Assembly: GCA_027924645.1 (NCBI GenBank) | Contig: BSBN01001150.1 | Location: 1,736,001-1,800,000 of the forward strand | From: Cunninghamia lanceolata | Lineage: Eukaryota > Streptophyta > Pinopsida > Cupressales > Cupressaceae | DNA: 64,000 nucleotides | Direction of reading: 5' to 3' | Part shown: positions 21,229 to 32,828 of the stretch, piece after piece | How the letters are laid out: each line of letters starts with the position of its first letter | Position numbering within the stretch: position 1 is the first letter of the stretch | Notes under the pieces: generated by a model | The model's input: only the letters and a program-made list of their open reading frames with translations | Told to the model about the DNA's origin: nothing | Database searches by the model: none | Position numbers and translations under genes: made by a program

Positions 21229-24200
21229 TTAGTCGAGAAGACCAACCAAAGCTGAAGAGGAGCTCAGCTTCTCCCTTGTCACTGCCTTGGTAAACATATC
21301 CGTTGGATTATCATCTGTATGTATCTTTTCCAACTATAATTGTCCATCATCCAACACTGACCAAATGAAGTGATACCTCAACTATATGTGTTTGGTCTTT
21401 GAATGCAAGGCATAATTCTTTGCAAGATGTATGGCACTCTAGCTGTCTATATACAAATAATAATTAACCTGTTGTTTGCCCAATTCTTCCATGAAAGATT
21501 GCAGCCATATCATCTCCTTGCTTGCCTCTGTTGCAGCTACATATTCTGCCTCTGTGGTGGATAAAGCAACCACCTTTTGCAACCTGGAAATCCAACTCAT
21601 CGTTGTTCCACCTACAGTAAAGACATAACCTGTAGTACTTCGCCTGGTATCAATATCTCCTACCAAATCTGAGTCTACATAACCTGCTAAATCAGCATTA
21701 GAGCCCCCAAAACATAAATGTTTATTGGATGTACCTCTCAAATATCTGAGAATCCATTTTACCACATTCCAATGCTCCAATCCGGGATGACTCATATACT
21801 TGCTAACGACTTCGACAGCATGTGCAATATCCAGTCTCGTGCATACCATGGCATATATTAAACTTCCTACAGTTGAAGCATATGGGACCTTGGACATTTT
21901 CTCTTCCTCCTCTTGTGTCTTAGGACACATCTCCTTAGTCAATTTCAAATGACTAGGCAAAGGTGTGCTGACAGCTTTTGCATTCTCCATATGGAATCTT
22001 TGCAACACCTTTTCAACATAAGCAGCCTAAGATAGAGTCAATTTTCTGTTCTTCCTATCTCTCAATTTTTCATACCAAGGATTTGTTTTGCTGCCCCCAA
22101 ATCCTTCATATCAAATGACTGTGCTAACTGCTGTTTTAACTCTCTTATGTGATCCATGTTAGACCCAGCTACAAGCATGTCATCAACATATAAACATAAA
22201 ATAATGTAGCTGTCATTATTCAACCTCTTAAAATAAACACAATGGTCAGAATTACACCTGCTGTAGCCTTGCTCAGCCATAAAACGATCAAATTTCAAAT
22301 ACCATTGCCGAGGTGCTTATTTCAGGCCATACAAACTCTTCTTCAATCTGCACACTTGTTTCTCCTTACCTTTGACCTCAAATCTGTGGGGCTGTTCCAT
22401 GTATATCTCCTCCTCCAAATCACCATGGAGAAAGGCAGTTTTCACATCTAACTGTTCCAAATGTAAATCTTCAGTAGCCACAATACTTAAAACAGTATGA
22501 ATAGAAGTCATCTTGACAACTGGAGAAAATATCTCATCAAAATCAATGCCCTTTTTCTGTGCAAATCCTTTTACAACTAATCTGGCCTTAAATCTTTTCT
22601 TACCTCCATCTTCCTCTTTCAGCCAGTAAACCCATTTGTTTGGTAAAGCCTTTTTACCTGCAAGTAACTTACATAATTCCCAAGTCTAATTTTTCAACAA
22701 GGAGTTCATTTCTTCTTTCATAGCAAGCTCCCACTGAACCTATGTATCCACCTGCATAGCTTCATCATACCCTTCAGGTTCACCAGCATCTGTTAACAAA
22801 ATAGAATACAAAGAGGGAGAAAACCTTTCAGGAGGTCTACTTAGCCTTGTTGACCGTCTAACATTCACTGGAGTTTGTGGTATTTCTGGTTGTTGTTGCG
22901 GAGCATGAGGAACCACTGGAACATCACTATTTGGAGTATCATCCAGCACCACATAATCTTTTGCTTTCTTCTCATGCTACTACAACTGATCTTTGTACAA
23001 CACCTTCTCATTGAATATGACATCCCTGCTTCTCACAATTTTCTGATTTTCAAAATCTCAAAGCCTATAACCAAATTCATCAATGCCATATCCAACAAAG
23101 GTACATTTTTTTGATTTTGCATCCAGCTTGGTTCTATTTTCAGAATCTACATGTGCAAATGCTTCACATCCGAAAGTTTTGAAAAAAGAATAACTCACCT
23201 TCTTACCTGTCCATGCTTCCTCTGGAATACCATAGCCCAAAGGAACTGAAGGACCTCTATTAATTAAATATACAACAGTGTTGACAGCCTCTGCCCACAT
23301 ATTTAAAGGCAGCCCAGCATGCAATCTCATGGTCCTTGCATGCTCCATTATTGTCCTATTCATGCGTTCAGCCACTCTATTTTCCTGTGGGGTCCCTGGA
23401 ACCGTTTTCTGCCTACGAATTCCATTAAAGGAACAATAATCTTCAAATTCTTTGCTGCAATACTCACCACCATTATTAGATCTGAGACATTTTGATCTTT
23501 TACCTGTCTCATTCTCAACCAAGCTTCTCCATTTCTTAAATGTTTCAAATACATCAGATTTCTGTCTAAGGAAATAAATCCAAACCTTCCTAGTTGCATC
23601 ATCTATGAATGTAACATAATACCGAGAGCCACCGAGAGAAGATACCTGAGCTAGTCCCCATACATCTGTATGCACAAGCTCCAACTTGTCATTTTTCTTT
23701 TGCTTCCCATCCTTGAGAAAACTGACTCTCTTTTGTTTACCATACACACAACTTTCATAGAAATCCATATTACTACATTTCAAACCTGGTAAAACTTTCT
23801 TAGAATGAAGTACCTTCATACCTTTTTCACTCATATGCCCAAGTCTGTTATGCCACAGCGTTGTCTCAGAACCTGCAACAACTATTTCAGTCTCTTCTTG
23901 CGAAACTGCAGCAACTGTTCCTGAACCTGTTTGTTTTTTCTCTACAACAGCTAAAGTAGAAGGAACAATATGACCTGTATAAAGATATAAGGTGCCTACT
24001 TTCACACCTTTTGCTACTGCTAAGGCACCTTTTGAAACTTCCAATTTTTATCAGTAAATGTAATAGTGCAACCTTGTTCAGTTAGCTGCCCTGCTGAAAA
24101 TAAATTCCTACTGAGCCTTGGAACATGCCTTACCTCTTGTAGTAGCCAATGATTCCCATTCTGCAACTTAATCTTGATTCTTCCCTTTCCAACAATCTAA

Positions 24201-25178
24201 CAGAGTTCATTATCTCCCAAATAAACCAGCCCAAAATCCCCTTGAACATAATCAAGAAAATAACTTCTATGGGGCGTAGCATGAAATGAGGCCCCTGAAT
24301 CTAAAACCCATGAATCATCAGCATTATCTAGGGAAAGAATCAAAGTGTCATCTTCAAATTTATTACTTACCACATTTGCTTCCTTATTGCCTTCTTGTTT
24401 GTCTCCTCTATTTTTTCGAGACCAACAATCTTTCTTCAGATGACCTGGTTTCCCACAGTACCAGCAATCCTTCTGTTCTCTGATTTGGGATCTTTTGTCC
24501 TTTGATTTTCCTCGTGACTTCCCATGACCTCCAGAACCTTTTCCTCTCCTTTGATCTGCCCCTACTTTCTGCATTCAAAACACTGCCTGATGTGGATCCA
24601 CCTGAGCTTTTCTTACGAATTTCCTCACTCAGAATAACACCAACAACATCATCAAATTTCAGGGTATTTGAACCAGAAACAGAGTTACTAACTGCCATTA
24701 CCAAACTATCCCAGCTTTCAGGCAATGAACATAATATCAAGAGAGCTCTAACTTCTTCATCAAATTTTACATTTACAGAAGTCAATTGACTGACAATCGT
24801 ATTAAACTTATTTAAATGACCTGTCATAGATCCACCTTCAACCATTTTCAAATTAAAGAAACGCTTCATGAGAAATACCTTATTTGAGGCTGAGGGTTTT
24901 TCATACAATTTAGCCAAATCTTTCATCGGACCATCTGTTGTCTTCACTTCCATTATATTGAATGCCACCGATGGTGCCAGGCACAACCGAATGGTTCCCA
25001 GTGCCTTTCTGTCAAGAAGATTCCAATCCTCATCAGACATTGTTGCTGGTTTCTTGGCTACTCCTTCCAACGGCCTCCATAAATCCTTTTGATAGAGGTA
25101 ATCCTTCATCTGCATCTTCCATAACTAATAGTTCTGCCCATTGAATTTATTGACCTTCAATTTACCCTCGTCCGCCAT
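21229..25178 (-). pseudogene. Cop-6 gag-pol, broken
   Basis: Start at 25178 (MADEGKLKVNKFNG). Gag includes LYEKPSASNKVFLMKRFF and a CCHC knuckle CWYCGKPGHLKKDC (near 24460). Protease has DSGASFHATPH (near 24285). A 328-residue open frame at 24044-23058 covers the GAG-pre-integrase (LWHNRLGHMSEKGM) and integrase; its second catalytic Asp is Asn (RSNNGGEY), while HTDVWG and VAERMN are kept with the 35-residue spacing. The reverse transcriptase is in pieces, with LCLYVDDMLVAG near 22190. The connection and RNase H frame (22008-21439) has STTEAEYVAATEA. The natural stop is near 21229. Several frameshifts and stops. Confidence 0.92.
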
Positions 25179-25230
25179 TGCTCCCACTCAACCGTGAGAC
25201 CTTCTTGCAGACGATAATCGAACACAACCC

Positions 25231-25242
25231 ACTCTGATACCA
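25231..25242 (-). other. Cop-6 primer-binding site, initiator tRNA-Met
   Basis: TGGTATCAGAGT on the minus strand, two bases from the 5' LTR. One mismatch to the usual TGGTATCAGAGC. Confidence 0.9.
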
Positions 25243-25244
25243 CT

Positions 25245-25758
25245 TGTTAAGGTTAGCCGGCAGAAGATATCAATTAAATGCAAATAAAGATTAAACAGAG
25301 AAATGGAAATACATAGAATTAATAATAGTGAGAGACAAGTTTTAATGTGGTTCACCCAAACTCGGGCTACATCCACCAAACAGAGAGTCCAGTATTATTA
25401 TCCAATAAATCAAACCGATTACAATCAGCAATCCCTGCAACTCAATACTACTGCAAAATGCTACAATACAATATATCAAAACCCTAACCCTTAGCCGCTT
25501 TTATCAAGCTTTTTGTCGGTTACAAAAATAGGGTTTTCTTATGTCGGTCAATGAAAAAATAACTCCCGATGCCTTTATAAAATAATAAAAAACTGTGTGA
25601 GGTTTCAAGGGCACTGCCCCTCAACCCTGCCCTATATCGCGACAGGGAATGCGCCAGGGGCGCTGCCCCTTGACCCCATAGGAATTTGGGGGCAAACCGC
25701 GCTGATAAAAGTGGGGAAAATGTAACCTCCGAGTCTGATTAGGCTCCATATAACAACA
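25245..25758 (-). repeat. Cop-6 5' LTR (right copy, 514 bp)
   Basis: Ends match the left copy. The GC-rich block here has only GGGC-ACT-GCCC (near 25610) and AGGGGC-GCT-GCCCCT (near 25656). A 63-residue open frame on the plus strand appears in both LTR copies, but it is antisense LTR sequence, not a gene. Confidence 0.93.
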
Positions 25759-25763
25759 ACGAG

Positions 25764-26395
25764 TTGCTCAGAACTTGACCATCTCTATAATGAACTTCAT
25801 GATATATGTTGATCTCTCTTTCATCAGTATAAAATTTGGAATCCTCATCAATAATAATGCTTTGATTTTCACCATACTCAACCAAGTCCTCATCATCATA
25901 CGTATCATCTACTTGGAAAAGGGCTGATTCAAGTGTCTTAGATTCATTACAACATGTTATTGGCCCATAGACAGATGAACATGTATCTTTATTGCCATTT
26001 ACACCAATGAATCCCTTGTGTGAAGGAGGAGTATCAACTTCTGTGTCATGAACAAAATTATAATTAATAAAGGAACAATCATGTTCAACACTACTGCTTA
26101 TTTCAATCTCTAATTTCTCTTCATCATCTTCCTATGTCTGAATATAAAAAGGCAATGATTCAAACAGGGAACTACTCTTTCATTTACTTATTTCTTCTTT
26201 ATCCTACGCACAATACTCACAATTATCTCCACAAACCCATTCCAACAAATACTCATCGTTGCCCATAACCTCATCATTGTTTTTAGAACCAAATACCTCA
26301 ACCTTGAATTGGGAGTCATCATTGATCCTCTCATTGGCATCCTTTACTGGTGAACAATCCAATTGAGTATTGTCATCAACATTATGCTCAAACAC
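25764..26395 (-). pseudogene. Gyp-1 acidic extension after gag, proximal part
   Basis: Continues the gag frame after a stop near 26420: VFEHNVDDNTQLDCS, NDEYLLEWVCGDNCEYC, then more stops at about 26200 and 26133. Very rich in Asp, Glu and Ser. No protease DSG/DTG motif is visible. Interrupted at 25763 by Cop-6 and continued at 20493. No known domain recognised. Confidence 0.5.
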
Positions 26396-27523
26396 AACAA
26401 CATTCTCAACTTTTATCTTCTAATTAACACATTTGTCTTCAAATGATGCTACAATCACATGGTCATTTGCAACCACACAACTGCTATTTATACCAATACT
26501 TGTGGACATCAAACCCTGTATGTACTCATCCCTCATTTTCTCTGCATTATCTAAAAATGTGTATGCCATCTGCATATTTGTTATCCTAAATTCTCTCACT
26601 AATGCACTAGAGCCTTCCTCAAAGGCCTCAAAGTACATAATAATGCAGGTTGGAGTTTCAAGTCTGAAGTCCTCAGGGATTTGTGAAAGGGCAACTGCAA
26701 ATCTATGATTGAAATCAATACTGGACTCTTCATCTTGTCTCCTAATTTCTTTTAACCTTGCAACAAGATCAACATGTTCTTTTGCAAATTCCTTTTTAAA
26801 ACTATCCACTAGTTCATCCTAGCAGGCAAAGGATTTCTCAGGAAAGCTCAAATACTAGTCTCTAGCTCTTGCACCAAGAGATCTAACAAAAAACTTCATC
26901 CACATGTCCTCATCTCCAAATGAATATTTCTCCATGAAGCTGTGAAAGTTTTGGATATGTGCATTCCCTTCACACACACTGTGTCCACCAAATCTGAGCA
27001 TTTGATTGTAAATCTGAGTTGGCATGCTTTCAACTTCATAGTCAACCCATGACATGTCTAATTAGTCATACAAAGGATCAAAAGATTTGACAAGAGGTTT
27101 AACAATTTGGCTAGTAGACATAGCATGGTTATTATTTAATTGAGCTTGTTGAGCTTCTAAGGATATTAACCTTTTCTTCATCTCTTCAAATTTTTCACAC
27201 AACATTGCTTTCCCCTCTTGGCTTAGCATGGGTGTATACATATTTGGATTCATGTAATTTTCACTTTCAAACATTTTATGTCCACCTAATTCCTCAAGCT
27301 TCCCTTTAACTTGTGCTAAAGCTTCTAATAACATGGCTCTTTCATTTTGGTAGTGCACAGACACTTGCAAACTTGGACTTACATTGCATGCATAATTGTA
27401 ACCATAACTAGATGAAGCATTACTAGGATGATTTCTAGCATGGTAATACCTAGGGTTTGGAGTACAAGTAGACACATATGAGGGAAAATCCCTAGGGTAT
27501 ATAAAATCATTCTAGCTAGCCAT
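26396..27523 (-). pseudogene. Gyp-1 gypsy gag, broken
   Basis: Start chosen at 27523 (MAS, then TAG, then NDFIYPRDFPSYV). The N-terminal part is Asn- and Gln-containing with a helical stretch (EEMKKRLISLEAQQAQL). The capsid-like core follows: MRFGGHSVCEGN-like MLRFGGHSVCE, MWMKFFVRSLGARARD, DELVDSFKKEFAKEHVDL, FNHRFAVALSQIPEDFR. The last block aligns with FNARFTRILNKIPPHMR of the gag at 45.2 kb. Stops near 27062, 26855 and 26820 interrupt it. No CCHC knuckle is seen. Retrotransposon capsid protein by family. Confidence 0.82.
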
Positions 27524-27858
27524 AGCTAATGAATCCTAGAATACTGGACAGATTATTGAAGTGTAACAATGTTGGCATTCAACTTGCACAATAGAACAAC
27601 AAATAGAAGTAGGGAGAAAACCTTGTACCTTTTCATATCCAGCTACTATAAATTTGAACATAATACTTTTAGATCACAATAACATACATCAGCCCTTCAT
27701 GTGTATTGAAATTTTTTAGCAGAGTCGCCACCTCTTCAAAGAGGACAAAGGCTTTCAAGCCAAAGATCTTCAAAGCTGCAAATTATTTTTTTGAGTTACT
27801 TCCAGTAGAGTCTTTAAACGTCTCTTAACCAATAAAAAACAAACTAGTCTGCAACTCT

Positions 27859-27876
27859 TCCCAGTATAGTCGCCAA
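27859..27876 (-). other. Gyp-1 primer-binding site
   Basis: Minus strand reads ATTGGCGACTATACTGGG directly after the LTR. It resembles the TTGGCGACTCTGCTGGGGA site of Tat/Ogre gypsy elements, commonly assigned to tRNA-Arg. Gyp-2 has ATTGGTGACTCTGCTAGGG at 43944. Confidence 0.75.
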
Positions 27877-27878
27877 TC

Positions 27879-30274
27879 TGTTGGATATTTTCTAGCTGAT
27901 TGTTTGAGTTCCCCTAAAAAGTTGCCATCTTCTATCCACAGGGACCTCAGGTTAGTGACCAACAAACAAGAGATTGACTCTCTGTTTCCTCTGTACTTTA
28001 GGTTCTATCACAACTAGGGAGGTATCCCTTATTCAAAATCAATAGATGTAGCTTTTCAATACCAAACAGAATGTTCTCAGGTATGCACCAAGGTTTGTAA
28101 GATAAACCCTAGACTGACAATATCTTTGGATTGTCTCCACTGGTTAAATTTGAGAACATGCAAGACCCTAACCTAAAATAAAATAAAACATGAAATAGTT
28201 TGATTCAAGTGATTTATCTCTAAATTCTTTGATTTCCTAGACCCTTTGGGCAAGCAAATCCTAGACCAGTGCTTTATTAGGGCAATAGAGTCAGACCCTT
28301 CACTGCAAATGTTCCCTCATGACAACAAAACTTCATATCCAGAGGACCCAAAATAAAATATTACTACCTTATAGTAATATGGCCAAGAAAAAGTATTATT
28401 TGTGACTCTATGCTTCAATAATCCTTTGATATGACACATTTCCTCTTATACCTGACTCAAAGCAATTTAATCCATTCCTTGAACAGATGCAACAAATCAG
28501 ACACATCACATAGCAAATGTATATGAATGAGTTCAGCAACCCTTAGCAACTTCACTCGAAAGAAAAATGTTCATACCCAAGGAGAAAATAACAGATAACA
28601 CACACATAAAGTGTTTTTCATATAACACAACCTGGAAAGAACATTATCATTCGGAAATTTATACATTTACAAAATAAAAATACCTCTGCACCCAGACACA
28701 AGAGCTAGGTCTACAAAAAAAAATACTTCTCAAAGTGTGGATAGCTTGTATCCAAAGCCTAGAATAATCCCTTACAAAGTGGAACAACATGCTCTCTTAT
28801 AGAAATAAGAGCATGTTGCCCTAAAAATTAATTACATCTTGGCAGTTAGGTGAGTTTCCACATTGCAAGCTACTACTAATGAGCTTGGGGGAATTTTAAA
28901 AAATCACAAAAAAGACGAGAATAAAATACAATATAAAATGTGGAGCTAAATGTTTAATATTTGTTTTTCCCTTTTACTTTGTCCACATTTAACAATGCAA
29001 CTGTCGAGCATCTCCATTTCGCGCCATCGCACGACTTGCTTGAAGGTTCTCTCATCCCTATGTGTGGCTGCGATATGGCACTACATGGTCTTCTCTTCAG
29101 ACTCCTCCTACTTGCACCCATCCTTTGAGATAATAAAGAACACAATCTTGCAGCCTCTATGCCAAATTTCATCATCCTTGGGTCATTTTTGCTGATGCAA
29201 TGGCATTTTTTGTCACTCTGCCACTCAGAAACCATCAAAAACATGGTTAAAATTTCTGCCCAAGCATGAGGAATGGCCAAGGGATGAATTTAAACCATGA
29301 ATCAATATTTTAAAGCTCCAAAACACCCCCAAAATTTGTCTAGAAGACAAAAAACGTGAGCAACATTCCTTTTGCAACCAACACACCCCTGGAGCTGCAC
29401 AAAACACCTCAAAAAACCCCTCATTAAGGTTGAAACACCTCAAGTTTCATTGTAATGAAGACTGTAGATCAGAATTTACCCTAGGATGGTGATTTTGCAC
29501 CATCTCATGGCAGAGGAAGTGCAAGTAGAGCACCCGTGCGATGGTGCGAAATGCCATTGTTTCAACTTTATTTCACTTTCTTTAACATTATAACATAAAG
29601 TTATAATATTAACCTTATAATATTTGCCTTTTAAAATATTAAAATTGCCAATAAAAGATTTGAAAATTGTAATTTTTAACTTTAGGTAAATGGCAATTTT
29701 TGAATTTCCTCCTTCAGGAAACGATGCATTTCATTGCGAGCAAACAGGATGTCGAAGGGTCATGAAAAATTGCACAGGTTCATTATTAATTATTTAGAGC
29801 AATCCCATTTCCTCAGAATTCGCATCACTGAATGATTTTAGGGACTTCCTTTATAAACTGGTCTGTCAAATGCCTTCGTTGCAACTGGAATGCATTAAAA
29901 TAATGCATCATATGACCTCTGATCTTGACAAAACTAAAACTAGAGACATTTTATGCCAAAACGAGAAATGGGTTACCTTCAGAATTGTGAGATTTGAAAC
30001 TTTTTGGGACACCAAATCTAGTCCAGTCGCAATCAGGAAAGAAATAAAAACCCCATCAAAACTCATCCTGGAAGCATGAAACTGAGAAGGCATGTTACCA
30101 TATGCACCAAAAAACTTCCCACCATACAGATTTGGAAGATGACTTCTGAGCTGCAAGATTTTAATCGGCGATGATGGGCTTCCGGGTAGATTGAGCAACA
30201 TGTCAACCCAACCTCTGTCAACACATCGAAAGGATATAGGCACTTCAGATTTGTAAAATTTGAAGGTGCCAACA
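27879..30274 (-). repeat. Gyp-1 5' LTR (right copy)
   Basis: TGTTGGATATTTTCTAGC to GGTGCCAACA on the plus strand, 2396 bp, colinear with 17238-19621. As the upstream LTR in the sense direction it would carry the active promoter. Confidence 0.93.
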
Positions 30275-30279
30275 TACTC

Positions 30280-30933
30280 TACTCATCAATAGTTGGTAGT
30301 CTTATGTTTGCTATGGTGTGCACCAAACCAGACATTGCACAAGTACTAGGAGTAGTCAGTCGTTTCATGGCGAATCCAGGTTGTGATCATTGGACAGCTG
30401 TGAAGTGGATTCTCAGGTATTTGAGGGGCACTTCTGATGTTGCTATTTATTATAGTGGGAGTAGTGTTTACGTTAATGGATATGTGGATGCAGATTTTGG
30501 TGCACAGAGATAAGAGAAAATCTACTATAGGTTATGTTTTCTCCTTAGCAGGAAGTGTTGTTAGCTGGGTTTCAAAGTTGCAGACAGTGGTGGATTTGTC
30601 TACTACTAAAGTAGAATATATGGCAATGACACAAGCTAGAAAGGAGGTGATCTAGCTTCATAGACTCTTGGGTGAATTGCAGGTAAGCAGGATAACATGG
30701 TGTTGCATTGTGATAGCCAAAGTGCTATACACTTAGCATGGAACTCAGCTTATCATGCCAGAACAAAACATATTGATGTACAATATCACTTTGTACGTGA
30801 GGTGGTGGAAGGAGGATAGGTCTCTTTGGCTAAGTTACACATTGATATAAATCCAACAGATATTTTGACGAAGCCTACTAGTAGAGAGAAGTTCATATGG
30901 TGCAGAACTTCTCTTGGCTTGCATATCACTTGA
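30280..30933 (+). pseudogene. Cop-4 pol, second part (RNase H end)
   Basis: Resumes with YSSIVGSLMFAMVCTKPDIA, in phase with 17237 once one TACTC copy is removed. RNase H then continues in changing frames (ILRYLRGTSDVAIYYSG, VDLSTTKVEYMAM with Lys where the catalytic Glu stands in TEAEY, HARTKHIDVQYHFVRE-like end near 30760). Natural stop near 30931. Broken by frameshifts near 30510 and 30655 and by several stops. Confidence 0.88.
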
Positions 30934-30999
30934 TGATAGGCAACAACGACATTGGTCTCTCAATATGAGGAATTATTCGTAAGGTAGAAACATGAATTC

Positions 31000-31371
31000 A
31001 AGTGGGAGATTGTTGAAATGTGAAGTCAATTTGACTTATTCCAGCAATGACTTATTCCACGTGTTCACCATGCAAAATTGCATGCAGAAGTGCCACTCAC
31101 GCTTTTATGCATGGAAATCTTTATTTAGATTTGATTGATTTTTACATGTGCTTTTTCATGAATATTTAGGGTTTTCAAGCTTGAATCCCAAGGCATGAGA
31201 AAATGTTTTGTAACTGCAAATTTTCTTCTGAGAATAAAATTGAGAGATCTTTGCCCGTGGTTTTTTTCTTGGTATATTACCAGGTTTTCCACATAAATAT
31301 GTGTTGTCTATTTTGTGCTTTTATTGCTAATTCACTGTTATTTCAATTATGCACTACTTATATTTCTAATG
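31000..31371 (+). repeat. Cop-4 polypurine tract and 3' LTR
   Basis: AAGTGGGAGAT (31000-31010) followed by the LTR, TGTTGAAATGTGAAG to TTTCTAATG, 361 bp. The last bases differ from the 5' LTR (TAACA), so the right edge is placed by alignment and by the near duplication TAATA. Confidence 0.85.
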
Positions 31372-31376
31372 TAATA

Positions 31377-32762
31377 CATACTACCTTGCAGTATCAAGTG
31401 CTCTAATGGTCTACAAGGTTGACTTTCAAATGATATAAGTAATACAGACGGTTCCATATGTAGAAGTATTCTATAAAACACATGTTTGAGCACTTGCAGA
31501 GAATGGAGAAGGTATAGATCAGCTATATGAGTGTCTACAAAGACTATACAAGCTTCATAATATATCAGGTTTGAATCGCATGCAATTTTCTCTTATTTCA
31601 TGTATTGCATAAGGTACTCAAGTCAGTTAGTAAAGAGTTGTATATGACTATCCTTTGGATCACAGTATACCAAAGTTAAGTCTCTAACTTTCTCCAAAAG
31701 TGATAGATGAAGTTGTGTGGATCTGGGAATGTGTTCATAATAGTGCATAAGTTCATTTCTAAGAGTTTTAGATGTTTTGTTGTACCGCAATGCAAAATTC
31801 TAAGTCTTGGAATATCACAGTCTATCTGGAATGCTCTGTTTTCATCAGTTCAACATGCTTTTTGTTTTGCGGATGCATATATTGATTAGATACTTTAGGA
31901 GAATGGTGTATGGATAGTGTTGAGAAGATACATGGTTGAAATCTTGGTCTGTATAATGTTTTTGGCTTCTCCCCAATGATGTGAAGATGATTAGTTAGCA
32001 GTGATATTGTTGTTTGGGCTGACAATCCAGTTTCCTTCATATGCGGTGGATCCTAATTGGTTGGTTTGGCATTGGAAGATGTGTAGTGATGTTTATTGGA
32101 TCTTATTATGAAGTGTTGTAATCTGCAACTTATTTCCTCTTCAATATGTGTTTTCCCGGTGCCGACCTATACAGTATTACACATTTCATCTAAAAGTCTT
32201 TTTGGTGCCGACCTAATCAATGTTTTGAGATGTTGCAGAGGATATATATAGAACCAATTCATTTGTGGAGTGAAGGAGTGACAACAAATGTGATAGAATA
32301 GAATGAGTAGTATGAAGTCTGCGAAGTTGGTATGATAGATTAATTGTGCAGAAAAGAGGACTGCAACATCAACATAAGTTAGATGCTTCTTCCGTAGTAG
32401 TTCATAGTTATGTTATCATTGTAATTCTATGTAGTAGTGAGCTTTCTTCAGGGAGTAGTATCTTCCTTGGGTTGTATCCCTAAAACAAAGGCAATAGGGA
32501 GTTGTAGCTTCCTTAGGTTGTAGCCCTAAAACAATGTTGTAAACTTTTATAGCAGTGAGCAGTATATTGTGAGCTAACACTCACTGTGGTTTTTCCTATT
32601 TTTGGGTTTTCCACATAAAAATTATGGTGTCAATGTGTTGATTAATGTGGTGCATGTTTTACTTTCTATTCTCCAAGTAATTTGATTTGCTCTACAAATA
32701 AAGTAGTTAAGTTTTTGTATATGTTGATTCACCCCCCTCTCAGCATCCCTGTGTGTTCAACA
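31377..32762 (+). repeat. Cop-5 5' LTR, second part
   Basis: Resumes after Cop-4 and ends TGTGTTCAACA at 32762, next to a primer site. TATATATA at 32243 is the likely TATA box. The end shares GGTTTTTCC...GGGTTTTCCACATAAAA and GATTCACCCCCCTCTCAGC with the other copia LTRs. Confidence 0.82.
32450..32527 (+). other. Hairpin array with UUGUAG-type loops in Cop-5 LTR
   Basis: AGGGAG-TAGTAT-CTTCCT (32450), GGG-TTGTAT-CCC (32469), AGGGAG-TTGTAG-CTTCCT (32496), and a weaker AGG-TTGTAG-CC (32515). The six-pair stem includes one G-U pair. Same series as in the Cop-3 LTR. Confidence 0.75.
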
Positions 32763-32764
32763 AT

Positions 32765-32777
32765 TGGTATTAGAGCC
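32765..32777 (+). other. Cop-5 primer-binding site
   Basis: TGGTATTAGAGCC, one C-to-T change from the initiator tRNA-Met complement. Confidence 0.88.
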
Positions 32778-32828
32778 AAGTACCTTTGAGAAGCCAAACA
32801 AGCTGAGGTAGATCCTACATTTGAACAC

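Larger units (their letters stand above)
20499..25758 (-). mobile_element. Cop-6: complete copia element, minus strand
   Basis: Two LTRs, primer site, polypurine tract and a full set of gag-pol domains, bounded by a perfect 5-bp duplication. It sits inside Gyp-1. By eye about 15 mismatches separate the first 255 bp of its two LTRs, so it is the innermost but not a recent insertion. Length 5260 bp. Confidence 0.95.
17238..30274 (-). mobile_element. Gyp-1: gag-only Ty3/gypsy element with 2.4-kb LTRs, minus strand
   Basis: Two direct repeats of 2.4 kb with TG/CA ends flank an internal region of only about 3.0 kb once Cop-6 is removed. That region encodes a gypsy gag and an acidic extension, and I see no protease, reverse transcriptase, RNase H or integrase. 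The primer site beside the right LTR sets the orientation. It fits the non-autonomous type called TR-GAG (long LTR, gag only), dependent on a relative for polymerase. Gyp-2 at 42.8-46 kb has a similar primer site, a related gag and a similar LTR 3' part. Confidence 0.88.
13524..31371 (+). mobile_element. Cop-4: complete copia element interrupted by Gyp-1
   Basis: 5' LTR, initiator-Met primer site, gag-pol, polypurine tract and 3' LTR are all present. The polyprotein is split at 17237/30280 by the 13-kb Gyp-1. Removing Gyp-1 and one TACTC copy makes the reading frame continue across the join. The native element is about 4.8 kb. It is of the small-LTR copia type with a single CCHC knuckle in gag. 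Confidence 0.92.

Noticed and set aside
25303..25494. 63-residue open frame on plus, nearly repeated at 20557-20748
   Set aside because: It lies in both LTRs of Cop-6 on the antisense strand. The likeness comes from the LTR, not from a gene.
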